DNA from: JBAYVY01 sp041674345
GTDB lineage: Bacteria > Planctomycetota > Phycisphaerae > Phycisphaerales > Zrk34
Direction: 5' to 3'
Length of the DNA: 16,575 nucleotides
NCBI GenBank assembly: GCA_041674345.1
Contig: JBAYVY010000039.1
Location: 1-16,575 of the forward strand
The notes below the pieces were generated by a model that did not search any database, was not told the DNA's origin, and saw only the letters and a list, made by a program, of their open reading frames with translations. Shown one piece after another: positions 1-6,382 of this stretch (position 1 is the stretch's first letter; every line of letters begins with the position of its first letter). Position numbers and translations under genes: made by a program.

Positions 1-393
1 GCCCTGATCGGCGGACAGGCGATACCAGTGGGCGGCCTGTGCGTAGTCCCGCGGAACGCCCTGGCCGTTTTCGTGGAGCATGCCGACGAGGAACTGCGTC
101 TTGGCATCGCCCCGCTCGGCCAGGGGTTGCCAGTGTTCAAATGCGCGGGGGTAATCCTGTTTCTGATACGCGGTCCAGCCCTTGGCGAAACTGCCTGAAC
201 TTCCGGGACTTCCGGGACTTCCGGGGGTTCCGGGACTTCCGGGGGTTCCGGGACTTCCGGGGGTTCCGGGGGCGGGGGTGGCGGCGAAGGCCGGGCCGGT
301 GATGAACATAAGCAGAATCATCGCGACCCACCCGGCGACGTTCAGATTTTGAATCGAACCCGGAATCCCACACTTCGGGAGATGCTTTGTCAT
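1..393 (-). CDS. Secreted Sel1-repeat (TPR-like) protein with collagen-like Gly-Thr/Ser-Pro spacer, N-terminal part
   Basis: The minus strand is open from an ATG at 393-391 to the window edge, giving 131 residues in frame with no stop, so the C-terminus is missing. Residues 1-37 look like a signal peptide with a basic start and a hydrophobic core (WVAMILLMFITG) ending in AFA. Residues 39-68 are a low-complexity run of GTPGSP units. From residue 69 the protein becomes a helical repeat: the stretch FLVGMLHENGQGVPRDYAQA (residues 101-120) followed by AHWYRLSADQG is a textbook Sel1 repeat, preceded by a degenerate unit (KGWTAYQKQDYPRAFEHW). Sel1 proteins are usually scaffolds in the periplasm or envelope; a specific role cannot be read. 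No strong ribosome binding site is visible upstream. It is divergent from the rest of the window, so it is not part of the TonB operon. Start choice rests on the signal peptide and is fairly firm. Confidence 0.82.
   Translation of the reverse strand, partial: MTKHLPKCGIPGSIQNLNVAGWVAMILLMFITGPAFAATPAPGTPGSPGTPGSPGTPGSPGSPGSSGSFAKGWTAYQKQDYPRAFEHWQPLAERGDAKTQFLVGMLHENGQGVPRDYAQAAHWYRLSADQG
200..272. repeat. 9-nt tandem repeat encoding the Gly-x-Pro spacer
   Basis: On the plus strand the units alternate between CTTCCGGGA and CTTCCGGGG/GTTCCGGGG, about eight units in a row. They lie inside the minus-strand Sel1 gene and encode GTP and GSP triplets. Units are a multiple of three, so gain or loss of copies would change spacer length without breaking the frame. 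Confidence 0.85.
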
Positions 394-540
394 GGTCGTA
401 CTCGCAAAAGAGAAGAAAATCGTTCTCATTGCCACGTATCGGGCGAAACATCACACCGGTTTAGACCACGCTCGCCTACCTCATACTATTAATCATTCGT
501 TAACAATTCGTCGCCGGCTTGAAATTTAGTCAATTATTAA

Positions 541-637
<97 letters not shown>

Positions 638-842
638 CGATATTTATTCAAACATTAAGGAATCCCTAATCAATACGAAAATATCGTGGGGTATTCTTCC
701 TTCGGCCAACGGGGAAGCGTGTAGCAAAGAGGGACTGGCTTCTTGGTGGGGTGATGATTTCGTTTTCTTTGATGCCCCTGGCATTAACCGGAAACTAATC
801 AAAACCAAACCAAGCGGCAACCATTGTGGGGTAGGATTACAG

Positions 843-880
843 GCAACCAGAGAGAGGGGTTGCTTGTGAGTCCAACCCTT
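843..880 (+). other. Two mutually exclusive small stem-loops
   Basis: GCAACC at 843-848 can pair with GGTTGC at 858-863 (9-nt loop). The same G-rich strand, 855-862, can instead pair with 873-880 (core GGGTTG with CAACCC, 10-nt loop, one G-U pair). A further GGCAACC copy sits at 816-822. The alternatives share bases and cannot form together. The position is about 220 nt before the TIGR02597-like start. Whether it is transcribed is unknown. Confidence 0.3.
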
Positions 881-1010
881 TGTACGAGCCGCGCCCGAGG
901 TGATGGGCGGGTGCGGTGTCCCTCCCATCGTTCATAGGAGAATGTATGAAGTAGAAGGATGTTTCTGGCCGGATAGTCAAGTTGTGGGCCAAAAAGATGC
1001 CCTCAGCGAC

Positions 1011-1020
1011 CGACCGGTCG
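1011..1020. promoter_or_regulatory. 10-bp palindrome, possible operator
   Basis: CGACCGGTCG is a perfect palindrome 76 nt before the start of the TIGR02597-like gene. It could be a repressor or activator half-site pair. It is short enough to occur by chance in GC-rich DNA. Confidence 0.2.
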
Positions 1021-1029
1021 AGAGTGTGT

Positions 1030-1054
1030 GGTTCGGCAACAAAGGGGTCGAACC
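1030..1054 (+). other. Short stem-loop in the presumed leader
   Basis: GGTTCG (1030-1035) pairs with CGAACC (1049-1054) around a 13-nt loop. It ends 42 nt before the ATG at 1097. It is not followed by a T-run, so it is not a terminator. A role in leader stability or translation is only a guess. Confidence 0.25.
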
Positions 1055-1096
1055 TGGACAACAAGTGATCTTTTCAATGCAAAGGACGCAAACATT

Positions 1097-2119
1097 ATGA
1101 AAAAGGCAAGTGCTTTCTTGGCAGTTGCGCTGTTGGGTCTGACCGCGCATACAGCCACAGTCAAAGCGGACACCACCGGTTACATGGCTGTCCAAGTGCC
1201 CGTGGACACCGACGTCGTCATGTCGGTGCCGTTTGCCGTCGAATCCGCCGGTCAGTATCTCGTTGATACGAAGACCGGCACCGGCGTAACGGTGAGTGGT
1301 TCGCCGCTCGACGCCGGCAAGTTCAACGGCAAGTACTACGTTCGTTTCATCACCGGTGCCGCCAAGGGTCGTTGGACGACGATCACCAGCAACACCACCG
1401 GCGAATTGGTGTTCACTGACACCACCTTCCTCGCCGATGTCAGTGCCGCCGATACCTTCGGTATCTACAAGCACCAAACCCTCTCTTCGCTCTTCCCTGA
1501 CGAAAACGTCGGTGCCAGCTTCGTCGCTTCCGCCAGCGCCTTGTCTCAGAAGACGAAAATTCTCGTTCTGCCCGGTGCCGCGACTTACGGCATCAACAAA
1601 TCCGCTGCTGAAACCTATTACTTCCTCGGCGGCACCAGCAACAAGTGGCGTCGCGTCAGCCCCGCCGGCGATGCCGACGATGTCATCATGCCTCCGCAGA
1701 CCGCCTTCATCGTTCGTAACGAAGGTTCCGTGGATTCCCTCCAGGTCGTTCTGACCGGCTTGGTCGAGGAAAATCCGCAAGCCCGCCTGCTTCAGATCGG
1801 AACCAGTCAGAATGACGTGCCCGTGGCCACCGGCAAGCCCTACGCGGTCAAGCTGAAAGACCTGGGCTTGGGCGGTTCCCCGGCCTTCGTCACTTCTCCC
1901 AGCGCCCTTGCCCAGCGTGACCTCCTGATTGTGTATAGCAATACGGACAGCGGCCTGAACAAATCGGCCAAATTCACTTATTACTATACCACCACCCAGG
2001 GCTGGCGCCGCGTCAGTCCCTCCGGCGATGGCAACAACGACACGGTTCCCGCCACGGGTGGCTTCACCATTCGCAAGTACCAAGGGGTGCTTAGCACCGT
2101 TCTGTGGACTGAGCCATAA
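1097..2119 (+). CDS. Secreted protein of the TIGR02597 type
   Basis: The product has 340 residues. Residues 1-24 are a signal peptide (MKKASAFLAVALLGL...VKA). The mature part has the features I associate with the TIGR02597 family of exported proteins: an early GYMAVQVP segment, YYVRFITGAAKGRWTTITSN (80-99), TLSSLFP (128-134) and a conserved block NKSA..YY..WRRVSP..D. That block occurs twice (about 167-207 and 288-326), so the protein contains an internal duplication. No transmembrane anchor, lipobox or PEP-CTERM tail is present. Function of the family is unknown to me. The ATG at 1097 was chosen over an upstream in-frame ATG (1028) because it starts the signal peptide and has AAAGGA at 1081-1086, 10 nt away. 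Codons end strongly in C, suggesting high expression. It is the first of three exported proteins in a row. Confidence 0.85.
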   Translation: MKKASAFLAVALLGLTAHTATVKADTTGYMAVQVPVDTDVVMSVPFAVESAGQYLVDTKTGTGVTVSGSPLDAGKFNGKYYVRFITGAAKGRWTTITSNTTGELVFTDTTFLADVSAADTFGIYKHQTLSSLFPDENVGASFVASASALSQKTKILVLPGAATYGINKSAAETYYFLGGTSNKWRRVSPAGDADDVIMPPQTAFIVRNEGSVDSLQVVLTGLVEENPQARLLQIGTSQNDVPVATGKPYAVKLKDLGLGGSPAFVTSPSALAQRDLLIVYSNTDSGLNKSAKFTYYYTTTQGWRRVSPSGDGNNDTVPATGGFTIRKYQGVLSTVLWTEP

Positions 2120-2211
2120 CCCTGCTGTTTAACTTTCTCTGATTTCCTCTTTCCCTCTTTTTGTTTTGATCTCATACCCTCTCAACTTCAAGTACGAAAG
2201 GTAGTTTGAAA

Positions 2212-2844
2212 ATGAAACTCGCATCCAAAATGTTCTTCGTCCTGGCGATCCTCGGCCTCATCAGCGCCGCCAACGCCAGCGTCACCATCAACTTCGTTGC
2301 CGCCGGTTTGTCCAACGCCGCCGGGAATCCTCTGCCCGAAGGCAGCATGTTCGTCGTTCTTCTTGATCCCACCGGCAACGGCTTCGGCGATCTGACCGAC
2401 CCCACCTCCTTCACCGGCAACGGCGAGGCGATTGAACTCGGTCGTTTCGCGACCAATGACACGGAGGTCGGTGTCCCCGGCGCGATCATCGGCGCGGTTC
2501 AGTTTGATTGGACCAGCCAGATCAACGGCAAGCCCCTCATGTATGTTTGGTACGACATGCCCTTCTCTCCCCTCGCGACCGGCCCCGGTGGTGGTGTTGA
2601 CGGTGGTTTCTATCGCACCGATGCCGTTGTGGCGGAGATTGGTTCCAACATCGGCTTCAATGTTCCCCCCGATGGTTGGACGGTCGCTTTGAATGCCTAC
2701 ACACCTGAGTACGGCGGCCCCGCTGATCTCCAGGCCGGCGATGGTCACACCAACGGCTTCACCACCACTGTCCCCGAACCGGCTTCCATGGCGCTGCTGG
2801 CTCTGGGTGGTCTGGCCGTCCTCGCTCGTCGTCGCAAGGCCTGA
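2212..2844 (+). CDS. PEP-CTERM sorting-signal protein
   Basis: The product has 210 residues. Residues 1-22 are a signal peptide (MKLASKMFFVLAILG...ANA). The last 24 residues form a PEP-CTERM tail: VPEP at 187-190, a hydrophobic stretch of leucines, alanines and glycines, and a basic end RRRKA. In this system an exosortase cuts near the PEP motif after export and the protein goes to the cell surface or extracellular matrix. The body (about 23-186) is rich in Gly, Asn, Asp and aromatic residues, with no Cys and no catalytic motif I recognise; it is probably a beta-rich domain. The ATG at 2212 has AAAGG at 2197-2201, 10 nt away; an in-frame TTG at 2206 would be too close to it. No exosortase gene is in the window, so that enzyme must be encoded elsewhere. 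Confidence 0.9.
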   Translation: MKLASKMFFVLAILGLISAANASVTINFVAAGLSNAAGNPLPEGSMFVVLLDPTGNGFGDLTDPTSFTGNGEAIELGRFATNDTEVGVPGAIIGAVQFDWTSQINGKPLMYVWYDMPFSPLATGPGGGVDGGFYRTDAVVAEIGSNIGFNVPPDGWTVALNAYTPEYGGPADLQAGDGHTNGFTTTVPEPASMALLALGGLAVLARRRKA

Positions 2845-2950
2845 TACGTTCGCCTTTCGTCGATGAAATCATTCGTGTCTGTTGTCTTTTAACCGCAACT
2901 TCATTGTGCAAAGTTCTGTCACTCACTCCTAACTCAAGGAACTGACTAAG

Positions 2951-5011
2951 ATGAATATGAGCAAGCATCTCGCAGCGTTCGGTCTGGCCCTGGGCCTGGC
3001 CGCGACTAGCTCCTTCGCTATCGAAAACGTCACCGTCGGCTACAACTACGGGACCGGCACCGTGGACGCCAACGGCAACATCACCACCTCCACCACCTTT
3101 ACCGCTGACAAGGTTTACCAACTCGGCAGCCAGATCTACGTCACCAACGGCGCGACCCTGACCATCGAAGCCGGTACGCAGATCCGCAGCACCGCCGGCG
3201 GCTCACTGGCCATCACCCGCGGCTGCAAGATCATCGCCATCGGCACCGCCAATAACCCGATCGTCTTCACCAGCGCTCAGGACGTCAACTCCGCCACGCA
3301 GCACTTCGGCGGCGACGGCAGCGGCAATCCGGGCGTCGGCGAATGGGGCAACGTCACCCTCATGGGCAAGGCCCTCATCGGCGCTGAATGGGATGCCAAA
3401 GGCACCAGCATCCGTACTTATCAGGACGGTGTCGCCGCCCCCATCATCACCAATTCCACCTACCCCACCGGCGTTAATCTGGACACGATGGAAGGCCTGA
3501 CCCCCGCTTTTGTGGGCGATGGCCGCGTTCTCTTCGGCGGCGCCGATGACAACGACGACAGCGGCACTCTCGCCTACGTCTCCCTCCGTTACGGCGGCAA
3601 GATCACCGTGATACCCAACGCCGAGCTCAACGGTCTGTCCATGGGCGGCATCGGCCGTGAAACCGATGTCCACCACATCGACATCTTCCAGAACATCGAC
3701 GACGGCATCGAAATCTGGGGCGGAACCGTCAACTTCAAGTACGTCAACATCTGGTACGTCGGCGACGACAGCTTCGACGTGGACGAAGGTTGGCGCGGCA
3801 AGGCCCAGTTCGGCCTGATCGTCCAGGGCTTCGGTGCCTTCTCCTCCGCGACCGACAGCTCGGCCCAGGGGTCGGGCATCGGCGACAACGCCTTTGAATT
3901 CGACGGCGCTCAATCCAATATCGCCGTCCCCGTCACCACCGCCACCCTCTACAACTTCACCGTCATCGGCCAGCCCGACGGTCAGGCGACCGGCAGCATC
4001 GGTTCCGATCACGCCACCGCTTGGCGCGACAACGCCCGCGTCCAGTACCGCAACATGCTGTTCATGAAGATCGGCCAGCTCGTCGTGACGGAAGAACCTT
4101 CCGAAAGCGGCAACCCCTCTGACAACTGGCGCTACGGCCAAGGGACCCTCGCTCCCTACAACACCACTCCCAACTTCAACAACACCACCGGCGTGTGGGC
4201 CATGTCCTACCGCAGCGCCTGGCTCGGCAGCGACAGCACCGGCGATCCGGACTACAGTGTTCTCGCCGGCGGCCATTCCAGCAACCAGGGCTACCTGTCC
4301 CTCACCAGCCCTGCCGCTGTGCCTCCTTACTTCACCGGAGCCGGCTTTGGTCAGATGACCACCGCCCAACTCCAACAGCTCTACGCCGCTCAAAGCGCCG
4401 GCAACCCGGCCATCGGCCAGGGCAAGCTCTGCGAAATCACCGACTCCCTGTTCTTCAGCAATGCTAACGCCTCCGCTTACAACAATGCCAATACCGTCGG
4501 CGTCACCGCCGCTGGTGCCAGCAACCCGGCCAAGGGCAACGTCGTGACCGCCACCCAGCCGATCAAGAAGTGGGTTCCCGGCACGGTGTATCACCTCACC
4601 CCAACCCTGCTCTACATGCACCGCTTCGGCGCGGCCGGCCTCGATCCCCGTTTGGTCGCCATGAACAGCGACACCACCAGCATCTCTGCCGCTCCGAACG
4701 ACGGTTTCTTCACCCCGGCTCAGTACCGTGGTGCGTTCAGCGATCAGACCAACTGGTGCCTGGGCTGGACCGCGGCTGACAAGTACGGCTTGTTTGACAA
4801 GACCGTCGCCAACCCGGTCGTTCAGGCCAAGGTTCTCGCCGTCGCCACCAGCTTCTATGCCGCCTCCGGCAAGACCTACGTGATCGAGTCTTCCGCGGAC
4901 GGCATCAACTGGACCCTCGTCCAGGTTGTGGCCGGCACCAACAGCTTTGTGAACATCGGCGACTACACAACGCTGAATGCCTCCACGCTCTATCGCGTCT
5001 CCATCCAGTAA
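2951..5011 (+). CDS. Large exported beta-helix surface protein
   Basis: The product has 686 residues. Residues 1-23 are a signal peptide. The region about 55-330 resembles the beta-helix-like exported proteins common in Bacteroidota, often annotated only as hypothetical or T9SS cargo: TNGATLTIEAGTQIRS (65-80), GEWGNVTLMGKALI (130-143), GGADDNDDSGTLAYVSLRYG (196-215), then NGLSMGGIG, DDGIEIWGGTVNFKYVNIWY (250-269) and GDDSFDVDEGWRGKAQF (271-287). The acidic DDNDD and GDDSFD runs may bind calcium (inference). Residues about 626-686 form a separate module (YVIESSADGINWT...LYRVSIQ) like short C-terminal modules seen on exported proteins of the PVC group. It has no PEP-CTERM tail, so its anchoring is unclear. 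AAGGA at 2936-2940 lies 10 nt before the ATG. A terminator follows. Its position before a TonB receptor suggests a surface ligand-binding role, which is inference. Confidence 0.82.
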   Translation: MNMSKHLAAFGLALGLAATSSFAIENVTVGYNYGTGTVDANGNITTSTTFTADKVYQLGSQIYVTNGATLTIEAGTQIRSTAGGSLAITRGCKIIAIGTANNPIVFTSAQDVNSATQHFGGDGSGNPGVGEWGNVTLMGKALIGAEWDAKGTSIRTYQDGVAAPIITNSTYPTGVNLDTMEGLTPAFVGDGRVLFGGADDNDDSGTLAYVSLRYGGKITVIPNAELNGLSMGGIGRETDVHHIDIFQNIDDGIEIWGGTVNFKYVNIWYVGDDSFDVDEGWRGKAQFGLIVQGFGAFSSATDSSAQGSGIGDNAFEFDGAQSNIAVPVTTATLYNFTVIGQPDGQATGSIGSDHATAWRDNARVQYRNMLFMKIGQLVVTEEPSESGNPSDNWRYGQGTLAPYNTTPNFNNTTGVWAMSYRSAWLGSDSTGDPDYSVLAGGHSSNQGYLSLTSPAAVPPYFTGAGFGQMTTAQLQQLYAAQSAGNPAIGQGKLCEITDSLFFSNANASAYNNANTVGVTAAGASNPAKGNVVTATQPIKKWVPGTVYHLTPTLLYMHRFGAAGLDPRLVAMNSDTTSISAAPNDGFFTPAQYRGAFSDQTNWCLGWTAADKYGLFDKTVANPVVQAKVLAVATSFYAASGKTYVIESSADGINWTLVQVVAGTNSFVNIGDYTTLNASTLYRVSIQ

Positions 5012-5054
5012 TTTCCTCTGGAACGGATCGCAATAGCGATAAGTGGTCAAACAC

Positions 5055-5088
5055 GTCTGGTGGCGGAGAAATCCGCCACCAGACTTTT
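5055..5088 (+). terminator. Intrinsic terminator after the three exported-protein genes
   Basis: GTCTGGTGGCGGA (5055-5067) and TCCGCCACCAGAC (5072-5084) form a perfect 13-bp stem closed by a GAAA tetraloop and followed by TTTT. It is 43 nt after the beta-helix stop and 40 nt before the chosen start of the next gene. Confidence 0.93.
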
Positions 5089-5128
5089 CAGGTGAATGCC
5101 TGTCTTTTCCCCGCGAAAGAGCGACAAG

Positions 5129-6382
5129 ATGCTGATCCAGAGTCCACGGTTTTTATTTTGTTGCCTCACCCTGTTGATCGGGCCAGTCGTCGGTTTCCCC
5201 GCTTTCGCGCAGGAACAGGTCATTGTGAAGGTGGATCCGGCGGACAAGGTGCTCGATTCGATGACCGACAAGCCGCTGGATCCGTATCGCGCCGAACTGC
5301 TGGACCTGGCGTTCGACACCGCGACCGCGATCCCGGTCCAGCCCCATATCAAGAGCCGATCCCACCAGCAGGAGAATGTGGTCAATGCCTGTCTCCGGTT
5401 GGATCAGGCGGGCCGCGCGGCGCGCTTCCTGAAAAAGATCGACAACTGGCGTCGTGGATCGGCCTACGGGGAACTGGCGCTTTATCGCCTTCGCCAGGGG
5501 CGGACCGAGGGGGTTGGGGATTTACTGAACACCGCCACGGAGATCACCCGGGTCGCCGACCAGGACTGGCGGGCAAGCACGATTCTCGCCAAGGTCGCCC
5601 AAGCCAAGGTATTGATGGGGCAGGTTGACGAGGCCAGGAAACTGGAAGCCGATTTGGAGCCCGCCAGCAAAGGCGCGGTCGCCCAGGCGCAGGCCAGCCG
5701 TGTGGATGACAAGACATTCGATGAGCAAATGAAGCATTTGGATCAGGTCGTGGCCGAGGCGAAGTTCGACGCGCTGGTCGGCGCGATCGGTGTTTACGCC
5801 CAACTGTACGACACCTACTTCAAGGATGCCGAACGGCGCGGGGTGATCGAAGCGAAACTGCGGGAGGCGTGGAAGGGATTGCCGCTGTTCATGCACATCG
5901 AGGCGCTGCTGAACATGGCTGGATACTGCGCGGTTCAAAATGAGCCGGCGATGGGGTTGAAGCTCGTCAACGAGGCGAGGGGCCTGGTGGACGGGACGAA
6001 GTGGCCCATCGACTACTACGTTCCCATGATGGGCAGGATGGCGGGTGTCCGCGCCAGGTGCGGCGACATTGACGGTGCCAAACGCGATCTGGAAAAAACG
6101 ATGGAGGAGTTCGAGAAAAATCGCGGCGAATTTCAGACCTTTGAACAGGCGGGCGCGATTCGCCCGATCGCCGAGGCGTATCAGGACATGGGCGACCATG
6201 ACCAGTCCTTGCGGGTGTATCGCAGAGTGGTGGAACTCGGCTCGGTGAACCCCAACGCGCGATGTCGGGCCGAGGATTTGACGGCCGCATGTCTTTCCAT
6301 GGCGTTGAATGCCATCGAGCCGGACGGCGAATTGTGGAAGCGGATGAGGCAGATTCGTGCCGGTTTGGATAACCCATGGTAA
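5129..6382 (+). CDS. Exported TPR-like helical-repeat protein, coupled to the TonB receptor
   Basis: The product has 417 residues from this start. Residues 1-27 are a signal peptide (MLIQSPRFLFCCLTLL...AFA). The rest is almost entirely helical, with repeated alanine/leucine-rich pairs such as AYGELALYRLRQGRTEGVGD, ILAKVAQAKVLMGQVDEARK and IAEAYQDMGDHDQSLRVYRR, which look like degenerate TPR units. No enzyme motif is seen. It is likely a periplasmic scaffold. An ATG at 5096 would add 11 residues, but it lies 8 nt behind the terminator T-run and has no spaced ribosome binding site; the ATG at 5129 starts the signal peptide and follows GAAAGAG. The stop (TAA in ATGGTAA) overlaps the receptor start by 7 nt, pointing to translational coupling and to a shared role. 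It is not part of the standard TtpC-type cluster, so its partner function is open. Confidence 0.82.
   Translation: MLIQSPRFLFCCLTLLIGPVVGFPAFAQEQVIVKVDPADKVLDSMTDKPLDPYRAELLDLAFDTATAIPVQPHIKSRSHQQENVVNACLRLDQAGRAARFLKKIDNWRRGSAYGELALYRLRQGRTEGVGDLLNTATEITRVADQDWRASTILAKVAQAKVLMGQVDEARKLEADLEPASKGAVAQAQASRVDDKTFDEQMKHLDQVVAEAKFDALVGAIGVYAQLYDTYFKDAERRGVIEAKLREAWKGLPLFMHIEALLNMAGYCAVQNEPAMGLKLVNEARGLVDGTKWPIDYYVPMMGRMAGVRARCGDIDGAKRDLEKTMEEFEKNRGEFQTFEQAGAIRPIAEAYQDMGDHDQSLRVYRRVVELGSVNPNARCRAEDLTAACLSMALNAIEPDGELWKRMRQIRAGLDNPW

Noticed and set aside
137..454. Minus-strand frame of 105 codons overlapping the Sel1 gene
   Set aside because: It is another frame of the same strand; the repeat reads as Arg/Lys/Asn there, whereas the adjacent frame gives a signal peptide and a Sel1 repeat.
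1030..1060. tRNA gene, because of a GGTTCG...CGAACC element like a T-arm
   Set aside because: No acceptor, D or anticodon arms can be built around it and the loop is 13 nt.
1070..1096. c-di-GMP riboswitch, because of GGACGCAAA-like bases before the start
   Set aside because: Only one short match is present; the GNRA-type helix and the second conserved strand of the class are absent.
977..2083. Long minus-strand open frame (368 codons) opposite the TIGR02597-like gene
   Set aside because: It is the mirror of a gene with strong C-ending codons; the residues are Gly/Asp/Val-rich without domains or a signal, and the plus-strand product has a clear signal peptide and family motifs.
3203..5050. 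Long minus-strand open frame (615 codons) opposite the beta-helix gene
   Set aside because: Codon bias of the real gene keeps the opposite frame open; the product is low-complexity Gly/Val/Asp with no recognisable domain and it crosses the terminator region.
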